A stretch of DNA of 20,152 bases. Source: a virus. The position numbers and the translations under genes are program-made. Below, one piece after another: positions 1 to 5,486 of the stretch; the first letter of the stretch is position 1, and each line of letters starts with the position of its first letter. The DNA lies in IMG/VR virus record IMGVR_UViG_3300021425_000244, positions 1-20,152 of that record. One strand, written 5' to 3'. Below the pieces are notes generated by a model. The model saw only the letters and a program-made list of their open reading frames with translations, had not been told where the DNA came from and did no database searches.

Positions 1-172
1 AACCCATCATCGATTTGCGCTTAGGTTTCTTCGCAGTCTTTGCGCTGTCGGCAAAATCCTCGGCGCTCGGCGCCCCAGCTTCACCAGGCTTTCTCATCTT
101 CTCGCCAGATCCAGCTTGGATCCGCTTCCGTTTCGCATGAATGTTTGCGTACAATCCAGGTTTCTTAGCCAT
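1..172 (-). CDS. Small basic phage protein, 3' end cut by window edge
   Basis: An open frame of 57 codons runs from ATG at 172 off the left edge. It begins MAKKPGLYANIHAKRKRI, continues with GSGEKMRKPG and ends in a Lys/Arg/Ser-rich tail. A clear AAGGAG ribosome site lies about 9 nt upstream, and only 3 nt separate it from the stop of the endolysin gene. From memory, short proteins with the KKPGLYANIH and GSGEKMRKPG motifs are common in marine podovirus-like phages, but I know no assigned function. The strong positive charge suggests nucleic-acid or virion interaction; that is inference only. Confidence 0.75.
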   Translation of the reverse strand, partial: MAKKPGLYANIHAKRKRIQAGSGEKMRKPGEAGAPSAEDFADSAKTAKKPKRKSMMG

Positions 173-175
173 CGA

Positions 176-643
176 TCAAACTCCTTTTTGGAAATGCGGC
201 ATGTCTGTGAAAACTCTACGGCCCTGGTCAGTGCGTACTTTCACCATGTCGTCATAAGCTTCTAGCGCCGTACCATTCCATTCCAGGATGTTATCGATGT
301 GCCAGGCGCCGCCCCACTTCAGCTGTTCAACTCCAATCTCTTTTGCCGATTTAATTATTGTGTCGGCAAGATCATCATACAATGCAATCTCCCAACTTGC
401 ACGCGCACCAACATACGCAACAACGTCAAATGCATTGCCCTCGATGTGTTTGGATTTCATTGTGTGCGATACTTTCTTTTTGACTAGCTCACGCTGATCC
501 TCGATTGTGCGCAGCCCACCCATCCAAGGGATCCCGAAATCGATAGGCGTAATTGTTATTGCGCGCTTGACGATTGCAACCAGCTCCTCGTCTACACCTT
601 CCAGGCGTCCCAGGCTTGTCTTGCTTAGTTTAAAATCACTCAT
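176..643 (-). CDS. Endolysin, M15-family L-Ala-D-Glu/D-Ala peptidase
   Basis: This 155-aa protein matches the zinc-dependent M15 peptidase pattern used by many phage endolysins, which cut the peptide stems of peptidoglycan. Visible ligands are His66 and Asp73 in SKHIEGNAFD (the SxHxxGxAxD motif) and a late His150 in MPHF, after a WGGAWH segment at 110-115. There is no signal peptide, so release to the periplasm should depend on the holin encoded just upstream. Its start overlaps the holin stop by 4 nt (ATGA type). The length is normal for a single-domain lysin, and there is no separate cell-wall-binding domain. The call rests on motifs and lysis-cassette context. The exact bond cleaved cannot be read from sequence. 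Confidence 0.85.
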   Translation of the reverse strand: MSDFKLSKTSLGRLEGVDEELVAIVKRAITITPIDFGIPWMGGLRTIEDQRELVKKKVSHTMKSKHIEGNAFDVVAYVGARASWEIALYDDLADTIIKSAKEIGVEQLKWGGAWHIDNILEWNGTALEAYDDMVKVRTDQGRRVFTDMPHFQKGV

Positions 644-1029
644 TTCTTTCCTCCAAAGAATTTAGTTGCTGACCGCACACCGAATGAAGCAGCCACGATT
701 ACGCCCAGCGTGTACTGATACCACTCAGGCATACTTTCTAAAGCGGCAAAGCCATCTGAAACTGTCTTACGGCCCCACTCACCTGTAAAACACAACACCA
801 ACGGTACGCTAAACAGTATCGTCAACCACTCGTCTTTCCATGACGATTGGCTGCCCTGCGCCATTATCTTTTCCCACTCAGCCTCAGACGTAGCTGCAGA
901 TTTCATAATGGTAGCCTTGGCCTCTGCTTCTACCAGCTTTAGATTAGCCGCTGCGCTTGCTGCATCTGCCTTACCTTTAAGCCAACCCCCTGCTAGTTCT
1001 GTTAGTGGCCCTATCAATGCTTGTAACAT
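640..1029 (-). CDS. Holin, 3TM superfamily (GTA-type)
   Basis: This 129-aa protein has an amphipathic, Ala-rich N-terminal half and two clear hydrophobic segments at about 68-82 and 103-118. They are separated by a Trp/Gly/Glu-rich link, and the C-terminus is basic (FFGGKK). The layout, with EWL at 67-69, PEWY at 101-104 and ASFGVRS at 114-120, fits the GTA_holin_3TM family (PF11351). Such holins make inner-membrane lesions that release or activate the endolysin. The gene ends with a 4-nt overlap onto the M15 endolysin, and an EF-hand membrane protein precedes it, as expected for a lysis cassette. Confidence 0.75.
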   Translation of the reverse strand: MLQALIGPLTELAGGWLKGKADAASAAANLKLVEAEAKATIMKSAATSEAEWEKIMAQGSQSSWKDEWLTILFSVPLVLCFTGEWGRKTVSDGFAALESMPEWYQYTLGVIVAASFGVRSATKFFGGKK

Positions 1030-1329
1030 TTACTTTTTCCCCATTGCTGAGAAGCCAAAGAACGCCGCAACCAATCCAGAAATTGCAATGAAATATGTTG
1101 GCGCAATATCTGCTAACAACTGACCAGTTGTTTCGTAGCCAATGACATCTCCCAGGACAATTCCGATTGGATAAACAAGCAAACCAACCAGGGCAAACCA
1201 TGTCATTCTGAGCTGGGCATCCCGCTTATGATCTGCGTCCTCCATACGGCGACGACGATCTTCAAGCATAATCTCGCGTTCATCAGGGTCAATCTGTCCG
1301 TTTTTGTTTAGATCGTATTCCTCTGTCAT
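1030..1329 (-). CDS. Membrane protein with N-terminal EF-hand-like Ca-binding loop
   Basis: The 99-aa product has a canonical-looking EF-hand loop at residues 6-17 (DLNKNGQIDPDE, with Asp6, Asn8, Asn10, Gln12, Asp14 and Glu17). A charged helix rich in Arg, Glu and Asp follows at 18-41, then two transmembrane segments at about 43-62 and 75-94. It sits directly upstream of the holin with no gap. From memory, proteins of this layout occur next to lysis genes in many marine phages. A role in lysis timing, as a second holin, antiholin or calcium sensor, is plausible but unproven. There is only one EF-hand-like loop, whereas functional EF-hands usually pair, so calcium binding may need dimerisation. 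Confidence 0.75.
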   Translation of the reverse strand: MTEEYDLNKNGQIDPDEREIMLEDRRRRMEDADHKRDAQLRMTWFALVGLLVYPIGIVLGDVIGYETTGQLLADIAPTYFIAISGLVAAFFGFSAMGKK

Positions 1330-1450
1330 AACAGCGCTCCGCTATCCGTTTATGCGTGGTGATTATAACAACTTTTCCATTTTTGTATACACACCACACA
1401 CCTGGTTTAATTTCTATCAATTGCAAAACAGGTGACTGCTTGCCCGACAT
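1289..1450 (-). CDS. Small hypothetical protein overlapping both neighbours
   Basis: A 53-aa frame starts at ATG 1450 and stops with TGA at 1289. An in-frame TAA lies just upstream of the ATG, so this is the only ATG start. The product has a plausible beta-rich core, PGVWCVYKNGKVVIITTHKR, then a basic tail ending SKQKRTD. It overlaps the gene upstream by 44 nt and the EF-hand gene downstream by 41 nt, each in another frame. The ribosome site is weak: AGAGG lies about 12 nt before the ATG. I do not recognise it. The composition looks protein-like rather than accidental, and it helps fill an otherwise unexplained 80-nt gap. Confidence 0.5.
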   Translation of the reverse strand: MSGKQSPVLQLIEIKPGVWCVYKNGKVVIITTHKRIAERCYDRGIRSKQKRTD

Positions 1451-1571
1451 TCTTAACCATTACCTCTGCCTTGGCCTTTGCTTTGTTACAATGCGCCTCT
1501 GTTCCGAATGTATCCAGCTGATAATACTCAAACCTGTTGTCAATAAAACTAAGCCACACAAGTATCCACAC
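1407..1571 (-). CDS. Small hypothetical protein, GTG start, paired cysteines
   Basis: This 54-aa frame starts at GTG 1571, which overlaps the stop of the preceding gene as TAGTG. AGAGGTG lies about 7 nt upstream as a ribosome site. The stop is TAA at 1407-1409. The product begins with a short hydrophobic stretch (MWILVWLSFI), then YYQLDTFGTEAHC, an Ala/Lys-rich helix and a VTCFAID end. The two cysteines (28 and 48) bracket the helix and could form a disulfide if the protein is exported. The hydrophobic start is short for a full signal peptide. From memory, similar Cys-helix-Cys mini-proteins exist in marine phages; I know no function. The start context makes me fairly confident it is translated. 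Confidence 0.65.
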   Translation of the reverse strand: MWILVWLSFIDNRFEYYQLDTFGTEAHCNKAKAKAEVMVKNVGQAVTCFAIDRN

Positions 1572-2047
1572 TACCAATCACCTCTGGCACGGCCAATCAT
1601 CCAAATAATAAACACTAAGATACTAGAACCAATTGCAAATAAGGTTAAACCAATAACCCAATTCACTAAGTTATCTATAAACTCTTGCTTGCGATAAGCT
1701 TCTTCTTTGCGGCGTCTGCGCTGCTCTGCCTCGATCCGCAGTATTTCATCCCAAGCACTTGGCCCATATACAAAAGAGATATGATCTTTAATCTCTTTGC
1801 GCATTTCCTCCATTTTGCGCTTTTGATTCCATATTAAGATAGCTTCTTCTTCATCAGAACCTTTAAATGTTCTTTCCCACCAAGGCGGGTTCTTCTGGCG
1901 TTCTTCTAATCTATTAAAATCGGAAAAGGCTTGGCCCCACGTTGCTATTGTGTTGCCCATTTCTTGAATATCTTTGCCCGTTGAAATAGCCGCTTTAAGC
2001 GTTTTATACGCCCCTGTCGCTAGTGCTACGCAGCTAACGGGATCCAT
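1571..2047 (-). CDS. C-terminally membrane-anchored protein, paralogue copy B
   Basis: This 158-aa protein has an N-terminal Ala/Thr-rich helical part (MDPVSCVALATGAYKTLKA), a central segment with PPWW, a charged helical region (MRKEIKD, YGPSAWDE, LRIEAEQRRRRKEE) and one transmembrane helix at about 129-151 near the C-terminus. It is clearly homologous along its whole length to the product of 18488-18949. Shared blocks include DPV, GKD(I/L)Q(E/D)MG, PPW, MRKE(I/L)KD, YGPS.WDE and LRIEA. The likely topology is a cytoplasmic body with a C-terminal anchor. Function is unknown. Its place between a coiled-coil membrane protein and the lysis cassette hints at a membrane-related late role. The ribosome site before ATG 2047 is weak. 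Confidence 0.75.
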   Translation of the reverse strand: MDPVSCVALATGAYKTLKAAISTGKDIQEMGNTIATWGQAFSDFNRLEERQKNPPWWERTFKGSDEEEAILIWNQKRKMEEMRKEIKDHISFVYGPSAWDEILRIEAEQRRRRKEEAYRKQEFIDNLVNWVIGLTLFAIGSSILVFIIWMIGRARGDW

Positions 2048-2051
2048 CGAT

Positions 2052-2243
2052 CTAGCCCATCAAAGTTAATCGCAGCAACATAGCAATAATAGCTGCCGAT
2101 GAGCCGATCATAATAGCTTCTAGTCTTTTTACACGGTTGAACAGATCACGAAACTGAATGTCCATTTCAGTTTTCATTGCAACCAACTGTTTTTCTATTT
2201 GATCTATGCGATCATGTGCCGACTGCACTGTCCGTTTGTCCAT
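2052..2243 (-). CDS. Small coiled-coil protein with C-terminal membrane helix (XhlA-like layout)
   Basis: The product is 63 aa. A charged heptad-rich segment at about 8-44 (starting SAHDRIDQIEKQL, ending FNRVKRLEAIM) is followed by one hydrophobic helix at about 46-62 and a very short tail. This is the layout of haemolysin XhlA-type and related phage lysis-accessory proteins, which are small, coiled-coil and tail-anchored. The gene overlaps the upstream gene by 32 nt and lies 4 nt before the paralogous membrane protein. Assignment to XhlA is by architecture only; a generic membrane-tethering factor is equally possible. Confidence 0.65.
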   Translation of the reverse strand: MDKRTVQSAHDRIDQIEKQLVAMKTEMDIQFRDLFNRVKRLEAIMIGSSAAIIAMLLRLTLMG

Positions 2244-2436
2244 TGTCTAACTGCTCTTTCAATCGATCCATAAATGCCTGACGACCAACTTGAAGCTGCG
2301 TTAAATTAAACTGTGAGCTTGCAATCTTTTGATCCAAAGAACCAATGTGATTAATACAAGCCTTTGCTTCGTCTGTTAGCTGATCTTCGGTATATTCTAC
2401 ATCGTCAATCGTGATGACCTTTTTTTCTTCAGTCAT
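2212..2436 (-). CDS. Small helical phage protein, DUF6447-like
   Basis: This 74-aa protein starts with a short strand-turn element, KVITIDDVEYTEDQLTDEAK, followed by a predicted coiled-coil helix (HIGSLDQKIASSQFNL, then LQVGRQAFMDRLKEQLD). The pattern of an ITIDxxEY start, an LxDEAK segment and a long helix ending LKEQL matches my recollection of a family of 70-80-aa proteins in marine phages (DUF6447). No biochemical role is known to me. It lies 20 nt after the DUF7936-like gene, with a GGAAATCA ribosome site, and overlaps the next gene by 32 nt. Confidence 0.65.
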   Translation of the reverse strand: MTEEKKVITIDDVEYTEDQLTDEAKACINHIGSLDQKIASSQFNLTQLQVGRQAFMDRLKEQLDNGQTDSAVGT

Positions 2437-2456
2437 GTTGATTTCCTTTCTGTGTG

Positions 2457-2765
2457 TTATTCAGCCGCCCACGGTACTCCCGCTGCGCTGGTTGGGGTTT
2501 TGTCAGCTTCAATCTTAGCAGCAATCGCCGCCTCAACATCCGCTTGGTTTGCTTCGGCTTGCGCCCATGCAATGCAGTTGGCTTCCGTTACGCTATCGTA
2601 AGCAATGAAACCATCCGCATCTGCATCTGGTGTGTGGCTAGTTGTGCCGTAGCTAGACGCAGAGTAATCACCGTCTACGCCTGTGCAACGCCAGTGGATT
2701 ACAGTAATGCCACCGTCTGCCAAGTTACGTTCTGTCATTGGTACTGACCATGTGTAAGTTACCAT
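2457..2765 (-). CDS. Fibre-associated small protein, DUF7936-like
   Basis: The 102-aa product has a beta-rich N-terminal half (VTYTWSV, TVIHWRCTGVDGDYSASSYG) and a helical C-terminal half (YDSVTEANCIAWAQAEANQ) ending in GVPWAAE. The IHWR(C/L)TGxDGxxSAS core with a terminal PWA is a pattern I associate with a family (DUF7936) found beside tail-fibre genes in many marine phages. It is probably virion- or fibre-assembly-related, but that rests on position. Its start overlaps the HNH gene stop by 7 nt, which suggests the nuclease gene was inserted next to it. Confidence 0.7.
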   Translation of the reverse strand: MVTYTWSVPMTERNLADGGITVIHWRCTGVDGDYSASSYGTTSHTPDADADGFIAYDSVTEANCIAWAQAEANQADVEAAIAAKIEADKTPTSAAGVPWAAE

Positions 2766-3337
2766 TTTGTATCTCCTTCAAAAGAGTTTGATTTGCTGCA
2801 GTTCATATCTGCTGGCAATATTTGTAAGTTCCACGGTACATGTAACCCAGATATGTTCTTACCTTGTAGTGGAACTATGTGGTCAACATGATACTTTTCC
2901 CCAGATACTTTCTGCAAGTCAGACGCCAGCCAATACAGGCTTCCTATTTCTGCATGATGCTGTGACGTAAGCCATTGCGGCGTTCTCTTTAGCTTTGCAG
3001 CATCTCTACGCTTTTGTTTTGCTGCGTGTTTGTCGCTATTAAGCTGCCTCCAGTTTTTTAGATTAACCTTCCGCTTTTCCTTGTTGTTGGCAAGGTAGTT
3101 CTGAACGTAAGCATTACGCTTTTCTGGGTGCCGATTAAAATAAGCTAACTGATTACAATAAACTTTGTCTGGGTTATCTTTCTGCCATTTGCTATGGCTT
3201 ATTGATAAGCAAACAACACATGTTGCATTGGATGTCTGTCGTTCGGCCACATGACCATGCTTACAGGGTTGCCCAGTGTAGTATCTGGTGGCTCCCTGCG
3301 CCTTAGCCTCAGCACGAGTATGTGGCAATGCTGACAT
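2759..3337 (-). CDS. HNH endonuclease with N-terminal zinc-binding domain, probably homing
   Basis: This 192-aa protein has two modules. The N-terminal part has a CxxxH...CxxC zinc-binding pattern (Cys25, His29, Cys40, Cys43). A long basic Lys/Arg/Asn-rich linker follows at about 50-120. The C-terminal HNH core has YHVDHIVPL at 149-157 (Asp152, His153), Asn170 in WNLQ and Asn179 in ADMNCSK. This is the beta-beta-alpha-metal nuclease fold that nicks or cuts DNA with one metal ion. It is a stand-alone gene wedged between two fibre-accessory genes, overlapping 1 nt (TAATG) upstream and 7 nt downstream. That fits a free-standing homing nuclease. A packaging nuclease is less likely because the terminase genes are 13 kb away. 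Confidence 0.85.
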   Translation of the reverse strand: MSALPHTRAEAKAQGATRYYTGQPCKHGHVAERQTSNATCVVCLSISHSKWQKDNPDKVYCNQLAYFNRHPEKRNAYVQNYLANNKEKRKVNLKNWRQLNSDKHAAKQKRRDAAKLKRTPQWLTSQHHAEIGSLYWLASDLQKVSGEKYHVDHIVPLQGKNISGLHVPWNLQILPADMNCSKSNSFEGDTKW

Positions 3338-3615
3338 TATATCTCCTGTGCTGCTGCTACGTCAGTAGCTGTAAGATGTGCGGCGTAAGCATCCTTAACC
3401 GCTTGTGTGTGTACTACGTTACAGATGGCTTGCACCTCTGTGCTTTCGTTAGCCAAGTCTGTTGAGCTAATGTCTGGTGCGACGACATGGCGTGAGAAGG
3501 ATCGGCTGATCTCTACACCGTCACGCTTGATGACCGTGGCTGTACGCACCTGAACGTGCTTGAAGTCGCCTACGATCTCTATTTTGTCTTGTACTGTTTC
3601 TTCTGTTAGTGCCAT
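3337..3615 (-). CDS. Small fibre-accessory protein of a common marine-phage family
   Basis: This 92-aa protein has a beta-hairpin-rich N-terminal half (VQDKIEIVGDFKHVQVRTAT, VIKRDGVEISRSFSRHVVAP) and a helical second half (VQAICNVVHTQAVKDAYAAH). The pattern DKIE...VQVRTAT...DG.EISRSFxRHVxAP...AIC..VHT..V.DAY is one I recognise in many marine phages just downstream of tail-fibre genes. A virion or fibre-assembly role is inferred from position only. AGGAGATAAACG precedes the ATG at 3615. Its own last codons supply the ribosome site (CAGGAG) for the next gene. Confidence 0.7.
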   Translation of the reverse strand: MALTEETVQDKIEIVGDFKHVQVRTATVIKRDGVEISRSFSRHVVAPDISSTDLANESTEVQAICNVVHTQAVKDAYAAHLTATDVAAAQEI

Positions 3616-3646
3616 CGTTTATCTCCTGTGATGGTTGGACTGACTA

Positions 3647-3664
3647 CCCTGTGATCCAACAGGG
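3647..3664 (-). other. Intergenic stem-loop after tail fibre 2
   Basis: In the 53-nt gap after the second fibre gene, the minus strand reads CCCTGT, a 6-nt loop, then ACAGGG. This is a 6-bp GC-rich hairpin 5-22 nt past the stop. There is no T-run after it, so it is a poor intrinsic terminator. It could stabilise the upstream 3' end or partly attenuate transcription. Confidence 0.4.
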
Positions 3665-3668
3665 GTGG

Positions 3669-5486
3669 TTAGGTTGTTATGTAAGTGTTTGAAAAAGAGT
3701 ACGTCTTGTTTGCCAAAATTGACTGATTGTCACTATTAGATATACCATCCATTGAGTTCATACCCATATCTGAAGCGCCTTGAGTAATTTGCGTTACAAA
3801 AATATCCCCAGAAGTTGATACTTCCCTCGCAACACCGATTTGGTGTGCATTTGAAAAGCCTGACGTAAATGGCAATCCTGTAAAACCGACACTCCCATCA
3901 TAACTAGATGGCACTGTTGAGAAATTAAATTCTCCTGTAACGTAGCAAATATTCCCGATCTTAGTGTATTTGCAGTTTTGAGAAGATAGAACATAACCGT
4001 TACTGGTCGATCCTGTTGACAATGCTAAATTAAAAGTCCCCTCCTCATAGTCATCCAGCAGATTAGCCGACCCAGTGCCGCCAAGGTAGACACCGCCAGA
4101 GAGGGTTAAGTTTTTAAAGGCGTAAGTGGTAACAGTGTCATTATAACCAAGATCAATAGTGCCGCTACTATCTACCCCATTGAGCCGTGGCATAATGCTA
4201 CCCGCTTGGAACCTTAAACCAGAATGGCTTGCAGGGCCGTCTATATTAAAATCGCCATTTTCAACCCCAATACTCCCCACAGTGGCGCCGTCTTTGCGGA
4301 ACAGTTGCAAATCACCATCATCAGTTAGCCTGTCTACAACTAAAGGTATGCCGCCATCTCTAACGTGAAATGCTATGCCAGTCGGTGCAAAGATATGCCC
4401 TGTGTCTGTAGATGAAGCTGAGGTGTTTGCCACCAGCAAGTTACCGCTGCTGTCGATGCGCATACGTTCTGATGCTTGAACCTGAAAAACCATATTGTCA
4501 GAGTTCAGAATAATCTTTTCGCCAGCACCATTTGTAATGTTTGCCAACTGCGCAGAGCCAGAGAGGTAGAGGTCTTTGAAGCGACCACCACTTCCACCTA
4601 AATCAGTTGCGCCATTTGTAATTCCACCAGTATTATTTGACGGATAAATCAAGGCTTGACCGCCAGTTAAACCTGCCCCGCCAGAACGAGGGTCAAGCGC
4701 AATATAACTTACAACCCCTGCCCGTGACCCAATACTCCCCACAGTGGTGTTGTCTTTGCGGAACACTGTAAGGTCGCCATCATCTGTTAAACGGTTTACG
4801 CTAAAAGGTGTGCCTGAAGAACGTGTCATTACCAAACTGTCGCCAGTAAAATAACGCATACCTTCTTCTGTTTGCCAGTTTTGATTGGTAGTCCCCACCA
4901 GCAAGTTACCGCTGCTGTCGATGCGCATGCGTTCGTTACCACCATTAGTGTTAAACGAGAGTGCATCACCACCTGCTGCTTGCAGTGTAACTACGTTTGC
5001 GCTGTCATTTGTGATGTATAAGTTGCCGTCATTACCTCCAACAAATCTTGCCATTGATGTTCCAGAGGTATTGACATGCAAAGGCACACTAGGCGAACTT
5101 GTCCCAATGCCAACATTTTCTGAGCTATCTATAGTAATAGCTACTGCATCAGCATTGTCATCAATACCTTGTGAAGTAAATGCACCAGTTACAGTAAGAT
5201 TAGCTGCAGTAGTAGTACCAGTGAATGTCTGGTTGGCTACCTCAAATGGTGTGTAAGCTACAATCTCAAGTATGTCACTAGCTGTAGCACCAGAGGCTAA
5301 GACTACATCACTACCGTTAGTAGCTGTAAAGTCTGCTGGTGCTAGTTTAACTCCATTAAGATATACGTCTATGAATTGTGGTGTGTATCCTGCAGTAGCA
5401 AAGCTGGTCTGTCCACCAGTAGCTGTAAATGATTCTCTGTGTTGTGTAGCCTGTGGTACAGGAGTTGTGCCTATATATCCAGCCAT
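3669..5486 (-). CDS. Tail fibre 2, repetitive fibre without S74 chaperone
   Basis: This 605-aa fibre protein starts MAGYIG, like the fibre gene immediately upstream. Residues 15-85 form a beta module (FIDVYLNGVKLAPADFTATN, VVLASGATASDILEIVAY) seen at the N-termini of many phage fibres. The shaft carries repeats of the RMRIDSSGN(L/V) type and RLTDDGDLxxFRKDxxTVGSIG. The last 126 residues from YEEGTF (about 480) form a separate C-terminal domain with KYTKIGNICYVTGEF, a layout common in marine phage fibres and probably the receptor-contacting or trimerising end. Unlike the neighbouring fibre, it has no S74 chaperone. The ATG overlaps the upstream stop (TAATG), with AGGAG about 8 nt before it. 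Adsorption to the host surface is the expected role. Confidence 0.85.
   Translation of the reverse strand: MAGYIGTTPVPQATQHRESFTATGGQTSFATAGYTPQFIDVYLNGVKLAPADFTATNGSDVVLASGATASDILEIVAYTPFEVANQTFTGTTTAANLTVTGAFTSQGIDDNADAVAITIDSSENVGIGTSSPSVPLHVNTSGTSMARFVGGNDGNLYITNDSANVVTLQAAGGDALSFNTNGGNERMRIDSSGNLLVGTTNQNWQTEEGMRYFTGDSLVMTRSSGTPFSVNRLTDDGDLTVFRKDNTTVGSIGSRAGVVSYIALDPRSGGAGLTGGQALIYPSNNTGGITNGATDLGGSGGRFKDLYLSGSAQLANITNGAGEKIILNSDNMVFQVQASERMRIDSSGNLLVANTSASSTDTGHIFAPTGIAFHVRDGGIPLVVDRLTDDGDLQLFRKDGATVGSIGVENGDFNIDGPASHSGLRFQAGSIMPRLNGVDSSGTIDLGYNDTVTTYAFKNLTLSGGVYLGGTGSANLLDDYEEGTFNLALSTGSTSNGYVLSSQNCKYTKIGNICYVTGEFNFSTVPSSYDGSVGFTGLPFTSGFSNAHQIGVAREVSTSGDIFVTQITQGASDMGMNSMDGISNSDNQSILANKTYSFSNTYITT
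4266..4303 (-). repeat. Fibre cassette repeat B, copy 1
   Basis: This 38-nt segment is nearly identical to 4728-4765 in the same gene and to 5978-6015 in the neighbouring fibre gene. It encodes the FRKDxxTVGSIG shaft motif. The shared DNA runs CCCAATACTCCCCACAGTGG, a variable 5-nt block, then TCTTTGCGGAACA on the plus strand. Confidence 0.85.
4430..4469 (-). repeat. Fibre cassette repeat A, copy 1
   Basis: This 40-nt segment encodes the RMRIDSSGNLLV shaft motif. It matches 4895-4934 at all but one position and resembles 6145-6184 in the adjacent fibre gene. Identity at synonymous positions points to recent recombination or gene conversion. Confidence 0.85.
4728..4765 (-). repeat. Fibre cassette repeat B, copy 2
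   Basis: Second copy of the 38-nt block, differing from copy 1 only in the central variable bases (TGTTG against CGCCG). Confidence 0.85.
4895..4934 (-). repeat. Fibre cassette repeat A, copy 2
   Basis: Second copy of the 40-nt block, matching copy 1 except for one base near its end (CATGCG instead of CATACG). Confidence 0.85.

Noticed and set aside
1356-1697. 113-aa plus-strand open frame
   Set aside because: It runs antisense to three minus-strand frames that have proper starts and overlaps. Its composition is unlike its neighbours and no ribosome site fits.
4885-5256. 123-aa plus-strand frame within the fibre gene
   Set aside because: Low-complexity antisense of fibre coding repeats; every gene with independent support is on the minus strand.
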